DNA from: Agrobacterium vitis
GTDB lineage: Bacteria > Pseudomonadota > Alphaproteobacteria > Rhizobiales > Rhizobiaceae
Length of the DNA stretch: 64,000 nt
Direction: 5' to 3'
NCBI RefSeq assembly: GCF_014926405.1
Contig: NZ_JACXXJ020000005.1
Location: 1,307,001 to 1,371,000, forward strand
Positions 8,109-16,154 of this stretch are shown piece after piece. The notes under the pieces were generated by a model. That model was not told the origin of the DNA. It searched no databases and worked only from the letters and a program-made list of their open reading frames with translations. The position numbers were made by a program, and so were the translations under genes. Every line of letters begins with the position of its first letter. Position 1 is the stretch's first letter.

Positions 8109-9683
8109 TTGACCACATTCGCTGACCTTGGCCTGAGCCAAAAAGTTCTTTCCGCTGTAACTGATGCCGGCTACACCGTGCCGACACCAATCCAGGCTGG
8201 CGCCATTCCGCCGGCCCTGATGCGCCGCGACATTTGCGGCATTGCCCAGACGGGCACAGGCAAGACGGCGTCCTTCGTACTGCCGATGCTGACATTGCTC
8301 GAAAAAGGCCGCGCACGCGCACGCATGCCGCGCACGCTGATTATGGAGCCGACGCGCGAACTTGCAGCCCAGGTGGCCGAGAATTTCGAAAAATACGGCA
8401 AGAATCACAAGCTCAACATTGCCCTGCTGATCGGCGGCGTTTCGTTCGATGAACAGGACCGCAAGCTGGAACGTGGCGCCGATGTGCTGATCTGCACGCC
8501 TGGCCGCCTGCTGGACCATTGCGAGCGCGGCAAGCTGCTGATGACCGGCGTGGAAATTCTCGTCATCGACGAAGCCGACCGCATGCTGGACATGGGCTTC
8601 ATTCCCGATATCGAGCGTATCGCCAAGCTCATTCCCTTTACCCGTCAGACGCTGTTCTTCTCGGCTACCATGCCGCCGGAAATCCAGAAGCTGGCCGACA
8701 AGTTCCTGCAAAATCCGGAACGGATCGAGGTGGCTCCACCATCTTCGACCGCCAAGACCGTGACGCAGCGGCTGGTTGCCTGCCAGAACAAGGATTATGA
8801 AAAGCGCTCCACCCTGCGCGACATTATCCGCGCCCAGGACGATCTGAAGAACGCCATCATCTTCTGTAACAGGAAGAAGGATGTGGCCGATCTGTTCCGC
8901 TCGCTGGAGCGTCATGGTTTCTCGGTCGGCGCCCTGCATGGCGACATGGACCAGCGTTCGCGCACAAATATGCTCGCCGGTTTCAAGGACAATCAGATTA
9001 CCCTTCTGGTCGCCTCCGACGTTGCGGCCCGTGGCCTTGATATTCCTGATGTCAGCCATGTGTTTAATTTCGACGTGCCGATCCATGCGGAAGACTATGT
9101 TCACCGCATCGGCCGTACCGGCCGTGCCGGTCGCTCCGGCCGTGCGTTCACGCTGGTGACCAAGTCCGACGCGAAATATCTCGACGCGATTGAAAAACTG
9201 ATCGGCGAAAAGCCAGAATGGCTGGACGGCGACGTCGCCTCTCTGCCGCCTATGGCTGAAGGTGATCGTGATGAGCGCCGTGGCCGTGGCGGCAAGAATG
9301 CTCGTGACAAGAGCGGTAGTGACAGAAACGGTAGTGACCGGGGCCGTGGCCGGGAGCGCTCCAGAGACGGTGCGCGTGACGGTGACCGTGAACATCGCAG
9401 CAGTCACAAGCCTGACACGACAGAAGAGCAGATTAGCACCGAAGCGGCTGTAGAAGTCGTCGCAACCAAGGTGGATAGCGTGAAGCAAGAGCGCAAGACA
9501 GACAGACGGCCAAGCCAGGGCAATCGCGATTATCGCAATAATCAGGCGCCCAACCCGGCCAATGACGACCAGCGCGAACGCCGCCGCCAGCATTACCGCG
9601 ACCATGATGACGGCCCGACTCCTGTTGGCTTCGGCGATGATATTCCTGCTTTCATGCTGATCGTTGCCAGCGCCAAAGCCTGA
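8109..9683 (+). CDS. DEAD-box ATP-dependent RNA helicase, RhlE type, with long charged tail
   Basis: RNA helicase likely acting in ribosome assembly or cold and RNA turnover. The 524 residues hold all core motifs: Q motif around Gln29, Walker A AQTGTGKT 46-53, PTREL 81-85, DEAD 154-157, SAT 185-187, the ARGLDIPDV block near 307-315 and HRIGRTGR 332-339. From about residue 385 to the end the chain is low-complexity, rich in Arg, Asp, Gly and Ser, and surely disordered and RNA-binding, as in many rhizobial RhlE proteins. The start is taken as TTG 8109, the first codon matching the family N-terminus (TTFADLGL); no ATG is available there. It is followed one base later by the Nudix gene. Confidence 0.93.
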   Translation: MTTFADLGLSQKVLSAVTDAGYTVPTPIQAGAIPPALMRRDICGIAQTGTGKTASFVLPMLTLLEKGRARARMPRTLIMEPTRELAAQVAENFEKYGKNHKLNIALLIGGVSFDEQDRKLERGADVLICTPGRLLDHCERGKLLMTGVEILVIDEADRMLDMGFIPDIERIAKLIPFTRQTLFFSATMPPEIQKLADKFLQNPERIEVAPPSSTAKTVTQRLVACQNKDYEKRSTLRDIIRAQDDLKNAIIFCNRKKDVADLFRSLERHGFSVGALHGDMDQRSRTNMLAGFKDNQITLLVASDVAARGLDIPDVSHVFNFDVPIHAEDYVHRIGRTGRAGRSGRAFTLVTKSDAKYLDAIEKLIGEKPEWLDGDVASLPPMAEGDRDERRGRGGKNARDKSGSDRNGSDRGRGRERSRDGARDGDREHRSSHKPDTTEEQISTEAAVEVVATKVDSVKQERKTDRRPSQGNRDYRNNQAPNPANDDQRERRRQHYRDHDDGPTPVGFGDDIPAFMLIVASAKA

Positions 9684-9684
9684 T

Positions 9685-10089
9685 ATGGTTCCCGGATTAG
9701 ATTTTCCGGGCGTCGGCGTTGGCCTTGCCATTGTCAGGGATGGCAAGCTCTTGCTCTATAAGCGAATGCGCCCACCCGAAGCCGGTTTTTGGAGTATTGT
9801 CGGCGGCAAGGTCGATGTGCTTGAACCTGCGGAACAGGCAGCGCGGCGTGAGGCCGAAGAAGAAACCGGCCTGACCATCGGCTCCGTGGAATTTGTCAGC
9901 GTCAGCGAACAGATCATCGCAGCCGACCGCCAGCATTGGGTCTCTCTTCTCTATAAGACCAGCGACATCTCCGGCGAAGCGACGCTGACAGAGCCTGATA
10001 AGCTTTCGGACTTCGGCTGGTTTGCGTTAGATGATCTGCCGCAGCCTTTATCGGCCTTCACCAAGGCTATACTGCCGTTTTTACGCTGA
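9685..10089 (+). CDS. Nudix hydrolase (ADP-ribose/NTP pyrophosphatase-like)
   Basis: A 134-residue Nudix protein with a complete box GX5EX7REUXEEXGU: Gly-KVDVL-Glu, seven residues, then REAEEETGL, about residues 40-62. The box coordinates Mg2+ for hydrolysis of a nucleoside diphosphate linked to another group. Substrate is unknown, and the short single-domain form with FPGVGVGLAIVRDGKLLL resembles MutT/ADP-ribose-type members. The ATG at 9685 starts one base after the helicase stop, so the two are probably cotranscribed. An upstream TTG at 9664 is less likely. The 3' end overlaps the convergent DUF2182 gene by 9 nt. Confidence 0.9.
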   Translation: MVPGLDFPGVGVGLAIVRDGKLLLYKRMRPPEAGFWSIVGGKVDVLEPAEQAARREAEEETGLTIGSVEFVSVSEQIIAADRQHWVSLLYKTSDISGEATLTEPDKLSDFGWFALDDLPQPLSAFTKAILPFLR

Positions 10090-10926
10090 TTTTTCCGCGT
10101 GCTGTGACGGATCGCAACCATCAAAGCATCCTGGAATACTCTTGGTTGTGCGGCGTAACCGCTTAAGCGCTCCTTGATACACAAGGCCCGCTGGTCCTGC
10201 TATAGTCCAGCGAGCTGGACGTCCGGGACGCAGCCTCTCCGAGACCATGATTACCGATGTGGCAGCCATGAACAGAAGATGGTAGTCATACTCGGCGAAT
10301 GGTAACACCATCAGCGCCCAGCAGGTACCAACACAAAGTCCGCCCTCGCGCAGGCCGTAGCGCAGACAATCGCGGTCTGCGGCCCGGCCAAAAGCGCTCA
10401 ATCGCGGCGTCCAGTGACACTGGTTCAAGATACGTTGTTTCCAGGGTGTGATTTGCCAGAAGCCGACGAGGCCTAACGCCAGCAGCAGGACTGGTAGATC
10501 AACAAGGCTGGCAGTCACCCGCAGCAGCATGCCGAGGACCACAAGCAGTGGTGCGCAAACAGCCCAGAGACCGCAATAACTGACAAAGAACATGCCCAGT
10601 GAGCGTACTCGCCGCCTCTTGAGGCTACGGTTCCAGATATGTTTGATCGGGTCCCGCAAAATCAATGACATCATTGCCGTCAGCATAATTATCAAAGACA
10701 AAGCAACGCCGGTCACGGACATCATCCATATTTGCACCTGGAAGGCACGCCAGCCCCGGTCCAGAAGAGCGCCAGAGGCCGAAATGCAAAGATCCAGAGC
10801 ATCATTGCCATGGCTTGTGAAAGCCATGGCTAGCCAGCCGATAAGGCTGAAGGTAAGCAAGGTGGGCCATGGCGGCTCCTTCAACAAGGAGACCACAGCC
10901 TTGATCCGAGACACGATAAGAGCCAT
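10081..10926 (-). CDS. DUF2182 integral membrane protein (predicted metal-binding)
   Basis: A 281-residue protein with about six to seven hydrophobic segments. The family block is seen as a GFWQITPWKQRILNQC segment, then GLCVGTCWALMVLPF and SVIMVSERL, which match the DUF2182 pattern (TPLK...C, GxxCVGCCWALM). Known family members are called predicted metal-binding membrane proteins but have no assigned function. The ATG lies only 6 nt after the tyrosinase stop, so the two genes form a tight operon. Since tyrosinase needs two copper ions, a link to copper supply or to membrane tethering is an attractive inference, with no direct proof in the sequence. Confidence 0.82.
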   Translation of the reverse strand: MALIVSRIKAVVSLLKEPPWPTLLTFSLIGWLAMAFTSHGNDALDLCISASGALLDRGWRAFQVQIWMMSVTGVALSLIIMLTAMMSLILRDPIKHIWNRSLKRRRVRSLGMFFVSYCGLWAVCAPLLVVLGMLLRVTASLVDLPVLLLALGLVGFWQITPWKQRILNQCHWTPRLSAFGRAADRDCLRYGLREGGLCVGTCWALMVLPFAEYDYHLLFMAATSVIMVSERLRPGRPARWTIAGPAGLVYQGALKRLRRTTKSIPGCFDGCDPSQHAEKSA

Positions 10927-10932
10927 GTCCGC

Positions 10933-12459
10933 TTAGCCGGGTTGACGATAAAGGCTGATGCGTTCAACAGTCACCTTTGCATCGTCTCCCAGCGCTATCC
11001 GGGGTACGAGATGCACGTTCAAGCCACTCTTGGCGATATCGCCACTATGGATCAAGCCGGACAGGAGGGTGGTAATGTCAAGAACTTGCGTCACGCCCTT
11101 TCCGCCATGGGAGCTGTTGGCTTTTGATGCATTGCTAACGCCGAACAAGCTGATAGAGCCAGCGTGAAGGTCCAGACGGGGTTGATGATCGGCATCATCA
11201 GGCAGATTGAGATAGACATCGATCACGAAGCCATCCTGCTGCGCACGAATGTTTTCCAGGTTGAGGAAATAATTGTAACGCGGGGCATCGCCTCCCCGGA
11301 GTCCCAAAGCCAGCGTCTTCGGTGCAGCGAAAAGCGCCAATGATGCATCGTCCAAACGGACTACTGATGACGTTCTTTCTCCAGATAGCGCAAGAACATT
11401 TGCATTCGCCCCGGCCAGTTCGGCAGCCTTGGGTTCCGTCACCGCTTTTACTCCTACTGTAGCAGTCGCCGTCAGAGCCGGCGCTTGAGCGACAATGAAC
11501 TGGTCATAGGTATAATCCAGTTTCGGGCTGGTGGTCTCCAGCATATCTGAGGGCTTATAGTAGTACGGCGTTCCATCCGGGTTCGGCACCACGAATTGCC
11601 GGTCCTGAGGCCCATTTAACCAGGCAGGATCGATCGGGTTCTTGTGCAACGGAGACGCGGCATTCCACTGTGCCCAAAGCCGGTCTATATTGGCATGATG
11701 CAGCCAGAAAATCGGATCGAGTCCCGCCGTGTCGGGCTTGCTCATAAGACCCGGTAGCGCCACATTGTTTTTGTAGTGGCCACCGACATCAATATGAACC
11801 GCGTTGTGTGGCAAGCTTTCCAACAGGCCGTATGTAGAACCCTCATGGGAGAAGCCCGTCTTGACCCCACCAAATCCGGGGCTGCCACCAGAGGAAACGC
11901 CCTTAAATAAAGGCCAGTTCAGCGCGTCCAGATTCACATCCTCAGGAGTGATGACGATCGGTGCCGTTCCTGATCCGTAACGCTGCTTGATGTAGAGCGG
12001 ATTAGGAACGCCCTCAAACTCTTCCTGTGCGAAGGCAGGTGGCATGATCCGAGCTTTAGGATTGGTTGTATCGCTGTAGTTCCAATAGGGCATGGCCCAG
12101 TCTGCTGGCCCTCCCATAGCCACGATCTGCGCCCGCACAAGCGCTTCTATCGACCAAATATAACCGCGATGCCAGGGTAGAAAATACCAGCTGCCATGCT
12201 GGCACTGCTTCCAATAAAGCTTCTGGTCCGCTTGGGATGGCAGGGGCTCTCCAGCCGTGTAATACCCATATTTTGTCCAGAGACTAAGTTGATCCGGCTT
12301 ATCGATATCAATCCCGTGGATCGCAGCCATGAAATTCCAGCTGGTGTTATCGGCCAATGCCTTTTGGCGCAGCTTGCCGACACCCTTGGCATACCAATAG
12401 AGAATTGGATCGCTGAAATCGCCGCCATTTGCCCACACACTTTTACGAATGTAAACCAT
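10933..12459 (-). CDS. tyrosinase/polyphenol oxidase-like type-3 copper enzyme
   Basis: A 508-residue protein with a complete dinuclear copper site. CuA ligands are His48 (AAIHGI), His88 (CQHGSW) and His97 (LPWHRGY). CuB ligands are His218 and His222 (LPHNAVH) and the HH pair at 254-255 in DPIFWLHHANIDRLW. Such enzymes hydroxylate phenols or oxidise catechols to quinones. The C-terminal part (from about residue 340) resembles the extra domain of plant-type polyphenol oxidases. No signal peptide is seen, so the protein is probably cytoplasmic. The start is ATG 12459 with GGGGGAT upstream, in preference to 12516. It is first in an operon with the DUF2182 gene. Confidence 0.92.
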   Translation of the reverse strand: MVYIRKSVWANGGDFSDPILYWYAKGVGKLRQKALADNTSWNFMAAIHGIDIDKPDQLSLWTKYGYYTAGEPLPSQADQKLYWKQCQHGSWYFLPWHRGYIWSIEALVRAQIVAMGGPADWAMPYWNYSDTTNPKARIMPPAFAQEEFEGVPNPLYIKQRYGSGTAPIVITPEDVNLDALNWPLFKGVSSGGSPGFGGVKTGFSHEGSTYGLLESLPHNAVHIDVGGHYKNNVALPGLMSKPDTAGLDPIFWLHHANIDRLWAQWNAASPLHKNPIDPAWLNGPQDRQFVVPNPDGTPYYYKPSDMLETTSPKLDYTYDQFIVAQAPALTATATVGVKAVTEPKAAELAGANANVLALSGERTSSVVRLDDASLALFAAPKTLALGLRGGDAPRYNYFLNLENIRAQQDGFVIDVYLNLPDDADHQPRLDLHAGSISLFGVSNASKANSSHGGKGVTQVLDITTLLSGLIHSGDIAKSGLNVHLVPRIALGDDAKVTVERISLYRQPG

Positions 12460-13024
12460 GTTATCCCCCGGATATTTAAAGAAAAAACGATCAGAAATTA
12501 TGGATTTTCCTCCCATAGGCCAAAGCTTCGCCCCTCCCGATATCTCTCCATTGGAGAGGGAAGTGACGTCTTGCGGTTGGTGAGGAAAAGGGCTTCAGCC
12601 GAATGGCTTGCCCTTATGAATTCGCAGAAAATGGCCTGGCCATTGAATGCGGACCCTTTGGCACATCGTCGGAAATCAGCATCATCATGATGCTTTGGTC
12701 TTAAGGTTGTCTGTTGAATTTGGGGAAAATCGAGCTCGATTTTCCCTGACAAAAACATTGGTGAGTGAAATTATATGAATGATTCTTGCCTTCAAAACCC
12801 CCTGGATTTCAAAGAGCGATCGAGTAAATCCTCACACAGTTAAATGCTTCTTTTGGTTGAATATAATAAAATTGCTACTATTGATTTAGATATCCGTCAA
12901 GTCGCCTAGCCTTCGCGAATAGCCCTTTTTTGGGTGCTTTTTTTGTGGCGACGCGATGGCGCGAGCGCCAATCTCCTGGCTACGGCGTCCAGGCCGTTTT
13001 AAGCGACTGTTGCCGCGCCGAGGT
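12460..13024. other. 565-bp non-coding stretch with palindromes, upstream of tyrosinase
   Basis: No convincing gene. The minus-strand open frame at 12498-12758 is unlike neighbouring proteins and spans palindromes, so I read it as non-coding. It holds a 15-bp inverted repeat AATGGCC-T-GGCCATT (12630-12644), a 24-bp perfect palindrome (12723-12746) and an AT-rich part at 12760-12895 that could carry promoters. The mix of hairpins suggests a dispersed intergenic element. Confidence 0.6.
12723..12746. repeat. 24-bp perfect palindrome centred on GAGCTC
   Basis: A self-complementary sequence with core AAAATCGAGCTCGATTTT flanked by GGG and CCC. It has no spacer, so it could be a protein-binding site or the end of an intergenic repeat rather than a good RNA hairpin. 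It lies about 265 bp upstream of the tyrosinase start. Confidence 0.6.
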
Positions 13025-13369
13025 TCACCTGCGGCGCGTTGAGGCTGAAGGCTTTTGTGCCCTGATACCCGCCTCATAGGCCAAGTTTGCCCAGCGCGCC
13101 ATTTCGTCGGGATCGTCGAACGCGTCTTCCGGCACAGACCAATAGGGCATGGCGACAGGGTTCTTGCCCGGACGCTGATAGACCCATTGCCGGGCGCCAG
13201 CGGCGGCAAACTCTGGTGCCGTCTGCGCGTCGGCTTTCAGCATCATCTCGTCGAAGAGATAAAGCGCGAAGATTATGCCGTGGTGATAGATACCCTTGCC
13301 ACCGAACATGCGTCGGATACTAACCGGACCCAGCGATTGAAACATCTCTTCAATATCGGCATTGTCCAT
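13025..13369 (-). CDS. TfoX N-terminal domain family protein
   Basis: A 114-residue protein matching the TfoX/Sxy N-terminal domain: a FQSLGPVSIRRMFGGKGIY segment near residues 10-28, then FALYLFDEMMLKAD and the later MPYWSVPEDAFDD. In gammaproteobacteria TfoX promotes competence, but the stand-alone N-terminal domain is widespread in alphaproteobacteria where its role is unknown. The stop is TGA at 13025-13027. The ATG at 13369 follows the flavin reductase stop by 21 nt, so the two are probably in one transcript. The ribosome site is weak. Confidence 0.85.
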   Translation of the reverse strand: MDNADIEEMFQSLGPVSIRRMFGGKGIYHHGIIFALYLFDEMMLKADAQTAPEFAAAGARQWVYQRPGKNPVAMPYWSVPEDAFDDPDEMARWANLAYEAGIRAQKPSASTRRR

Positions 13370-13390
13370 GATTTGGATCCATGATCTGGC

Positions 13391-13876
13391 CTATTCGACG
13401 GTATGGAAACCTCTTTGCAGATAAAGAAGCGTTGCAGCCCTTTCACCAAGCTTCAGCCCCACCACTTCGCCGAACAGGACAGTGTGCGTGGCGGTGATTT
13501 TCCGGTCTACGACCCGGCAATCATAGGCGGCGATGGCGCCGGTCAGCAGTGGCGCGCCGGTAATCATCTGTTCCCAGGTGCCAAGCGCAAATCGTTCTTC
13601 GCTCGACAGCTTACCAAAGCCAGCAAATGCTCCGGCCAGATCCTGATGATGAGCGGCAAGCGTGTTGAGGGCAAAACAATCGCTTTCGAAGAAGGGTTTG
13701 TTGCCTTCGTTCTGATTGTTGATGCAGGCCAGCACCATCGGTGGCTGATCGGAAACCGAGCAGGCGGCAGTGATGGTCGTGCCCCTGGCGACGCCTTGAA
13801 ATTCCGTGGTGACGATCTGCACATGACCTGCGTAGCGGCTCATCGCTTCACGATAGTCCAAAGGATCGATAGCCAC
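13391..13876 (-). CDS. flavin reductase family protein (FMN-binding split barrel)
   Basis: A 161-residue flavin reductase-like protein of the HpaC/DIM6 type. Visible features are YAGHVQIVTTEF, RGTTITAACSVSDQPPMVLACI (the FMN phosphate-binding loop region) and a C-terminal GEVVGLKLGE near a THTVLFG motif. Such proteins give reduced FMN to a monooxygenase partner, and no partner oxygenase is adjacent. I place the start at GTG 13876, because AAGGAG lies 7 nt upstream, whereas the longer TTG frame at 13906 has no ribosome site. It precedes the TfoX-like gene by 21 nt. Confidence 0.87.
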   Translation of the reverse strand: MAIDPLDYREAMSRYAGHVQIVTTEFQGVARGTTITAACSVSDQPPMVLACINNQNEGNKPFFESDCFALNTLAAHHQDLAGAFAGFGKLSSEERFALGTWEQMITGAPLLTGAIAAYDCRVVDRKITATHTVLFGEVVGLKLGERAATLLYLQRGFHTVE

Positions 13877-13917
13877 GCCTGCACTCCTTGCCAATTTGTC
13901 TGTCAAGAATGGCTATA

Positions 13918-14025
13918 GAGCATGATGCGTAAAAGTGTGAAGCGGTTTTACGAAACCATCATGCTCCAGCAAGAACTCATGATGCGTAAAAGTGTGAAGC
14001 GGTTTTACGAGACCATCATGCTCCA
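13918..14025. repeat. tandem 48-bp direct repeat of a rhizobial palindromic intergenic element
   Basis: Two copies of a 48-bp unit at 13921-13968 and 13978-14025 differ by one base (A/G). Each begins CATGATGCGTAAAA and ends CATCATGCTCCA, so the unit ends are inverted relative to one another (GCATGATG/CATCATGC). From memory, closely similar palindromic units are scattered between genes in Rhizobium and Agrobacterium. An open frame through both copies encodes the same peptide twice and is judged non-coding. Confidence 0.8.
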
Positions 14026-14100
14026 TCAGCATCTTACGGCTACGACCTGGACATTTTCATTCCCTTGCTGTTGCTGTGCCGCTAAGGTAACTGAAAATTC

Positions 14101-15189
14101 ATGATGATCCGGATTGAAATGATATTACGCGTTTTTTCACTGCTGTTCGGCATAGGCTATGCGTTAGCAGCGCCGGGTGCATTTGCCCTTACCATCGGGT
14201 TGGTTGCGCCGCAGGGCGGGCCTTATGCCGTTCTTGGTCAGCAGATGCGGGCGGGGGCAGACGCTGCGGCAAAACAAAGCGGTGATACGCTGGTGGTGAT
14301 TGACGAGCCATGCGCTATAGGCACTGGCGCGGCGATTGCCGACAAGCTTGTGACAGCGAAGGTCGATGCGGCGATCGGATTTCTGTGCAGCGAAAGCCTT
14401 GATGGTTTGCTGGCCAAGCTTGGCCCGGCTGGTATTCCGGCATTAACGCTCTCTGTGCGCTGGCCCACAATTATGGAAGATGCCTTGAAGAACCAATGGC
14501 CGCTCTTTCGGCTGGCCCCCAGCACCAAAGCGGAAAGCGAAAAGCTGGTTGATGTGATCGTCAGCCAATGGGCGGGAACGGCTTTCGCGCTTCTCGATGA
14601 CGGCACGATCCGCAGCCGTGAACTGGTGGAAGCCATCCGCGTGTGGCTGGAACAGCGCGGCATGAAACCAGTTTTCACCGATACTTACCGCCCGGCTCAG
14701 GAGCAACAGATTGCCCTGGTTCGGCGCTTGAAGAAGACGGGCGCGACCAATGTCTTCATCGGCGGTGACCGCAGCGATGTCTCGATCATCGCCCGCGATG
14801 CCAAGGCCGAAAATATTCCCCTGACGCTGATGGGTGGCGAGGCGATGAGGGCGGTAGACCGGCCCGTTCCACTGCAAGATGGCGTATTGGCTGTGATAAC
14901 GCCTGATTATGCCAGAATGCCGAGTGCGCAGAAGGCGGTTGATGCGCTACGAACACAGGGCAGCGCAGCGGATGGCTATGCCCTGCCCGCTTTTGCCAGC
15001 GTCCAGTTTCTGCATGCGGCGGCGGCATTGAACGAACCGTCATTGGCTGAGGCGATCAGCAAGACCAAGGCTGAGACCGTCATCGGCTCGCTGTCCTTTA
15101 CCGACGGCCATGAACTCAGCGACAATCCGTTTCAATTGCAGGAATGGCGTGACGGTGGTTTTCAGCCGCCGCGTCCACTCAGCGAATAA
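14101..15189 (+). CDS. orphan periplasmic substrate-binding protein (branched-chain amino acid/LivJ-like)
   Basis: A 362-residue exported protein. A signal peptide covers roughly residues 1-29, hydrophobic and ending ...APGAFA before LTIGLVAPQGGPYA. The mature part has the two-lobe type I fold of COG0683 binding proteins, with GGPYAVLGQQMRAGADAA in the first helix region and TNVFIGGDRSDVSIIARDAK in the second lobe. No permease or ATPase gene is adjacent, so it either serves a transporter elsewhere or has another periplasmic sensing role. Similar orphan proteins occur near alcohol-oxidation genes in other proteobacteria, but none are here. It converges with the SDR gene. Confidence 0.82.
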   Translation: MMIRIEMILRVFSLLFGIGYALAAPGAFALTIGLVAPQGGPYAVLGQQMRAGADAAAKQSGDTLVVIDEPCAIGTGAAIADKLVTAKVDAAIGFLCSESLDGLLAKLGPAGIPALTLSVRWPTIMEDALKNQWPLFRLAPSTKAESEKLVDVIVSQWAGTAFALLDDGTIRSRELVEAIRVWLEQRGMKPVFTDTYRPAQEQQIALVRRLKKTGATNVFIGGDRSDVSIIARDAKAENIPLTLMGGEAMRAVDRPVPLQDGVLAVITPDYARMPSAQKAVDALRTQGSAADGYALPAFASVQFLHAAAALNEPSLAEAISKTKAETVIGSLSFTDGHELSDNPFQLQEWRDGGFQPPRPLSE

Positions 15190-15199
15190 CGCCCAGCGG

Positions 15200-15961
15200 C
15201 TATTCGTAAGGCCAGACTGGCCGTGTAAACAGGCCGCCATCGACCCAGAGCGTCTGACCGGTCACGAAGCCAGCCGCGTCACTGGCGAGATAGAGCACGG
15301 GGCCGGCAATATCCTGCGGTGTCCCCACCCTACGCAGCGGCGTGACCTTGCCCCAGACTTCGCCATAATCAGGCGCTTCCTCATAGGTTCGTTCCGTGGC
15401 AATGGCACCGGGGGCAACGCAATTCACCCGGATACCATGCGGCCCCAATTCCACAGCCGCAACCTTGGTGAATTGCTCAACCCCGCCCTTGGAAGCGGTG
15501 TAATCAACCAGGTTCGGGAAGGCGAGCTTGTTGCAGCCCGAGCCGATATTGACGATGGCACCACCGTTACCAGCTGCCACCATCCGGCTTGCAGCCGCCT
15601 TGGTGTTGAGAAATGTCCCGGTCAGATTGGTGCGGATCACCCGGTTCCAGTCTTTTTCGGAGAGATCGAGCAGGCTGGACCAGGTCTGCACACCGGCATT
15701 GTTGACGAGGACCGCCGGGCTTGTATTGGCCCAGGCGCAGGCCTGATTGAAGAATTGCTCGACAGCATCTCCGTCTCCGACATCGGCGGAAAGCGCCAGC
15801 ACGTTGCGGCCCTGTTGCTCCATCAGGGATACCAGGCCTTTGGCCGGTGCATCGTCGCCGAGATAGCTGAAGGCCACCGTATCGCCCAGACCGGCAAAAG
15901 CCTGGACCAGTTGGCGCCCTATGCCCGTGCTGCCGCCGGTGATGATCACAAACCTGCCCAT
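15200..15961 (-). CDS. SDR family oxidoreductase
   Basis: A 253-residue classical short-chain dehydrogenase/reductase. NAD(P) binding is through TGGSTGIGRQ near residues 9-18. NNAG is near residue 88, and the catalytic Ser lies in IGSG with the Tyr-Lys pair in YTASKGG near 150. The end ...FVTGQTLWVDGG is standard for glucose/3-oxoacyl-type members. Substrate cannot be predicted. The start at ATG 15961 was chosen because GGGAGGAAAT lies directly upstream. It stands alone, converging on the orphan binding protein with a 10-nt gap. Confidence 0.9.
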   Translation of the reverse strand: MGRFVIITGGSTGIGRQLVQAFAGLGDTVAFSYLGDDAPAKGLVSLMEQQGRNVLALSADVGDGDAVEQFFNQACAWANTSPAVLVNNAGVQTWSSLLDLSEKDWNRVIRTNLTGTFLNTKAAASRMVAAGNGGAIVNIGSGCNKLAFPNLVDYTASKGGVEQFTKVAAVELGPHGIRVNCVAPGAIATERTYEEAPDYGEVWGKVTPLRRVGTPQDIAGPVLYLASDAAGFVTGQTLWVDGGLFTRPVWPYE

Positions 15962-16154
15962 ATTTCCTCCCATAGGTCATGTCAAAGCATTCATAACCCG
16001 GCTGTCGCACCTGTCCAAGGCCGGATCATGATCGCCCGCAAAGCGGCTGTAAAATCAACCGACTTTCGCAATCCGGGCCACAGGAAAGGTTGTCGCGCTA
16101 ATGCGGGAATGCTATGAGCGGCACGACATCCGCTATTTCGAAAGAATGAGATAA

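Noticed and set aside
8046-9746. 566-aa open frame on the minus strand under the helicase
   Set aside because: It runs antisense to a helicase with all DEAD-box motifs; such long mirror frames are common in GC-rich genes and it shows no recognisable domain.
12498-12758. 86-aa minus-strand frame near the tyrosinase
   Set aside because: Lies across two palindromes, has no ribosome site and no neighbour-like composition; read as intergenic element DNA.
12901-13000. Hairpin TGGCGC-GA-GCGCCA (12957-12970) and a run of Ts after the TfoX-like gene
   Set aside because: The stem and T-run are separated and in the wrong order for minus-strand termination, so not called a terminator.
13922-14104. 60-aa plus-strand frame with a repeated peptide
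   Set aside because: It is just the translation of the tandem 48-bp repeat.
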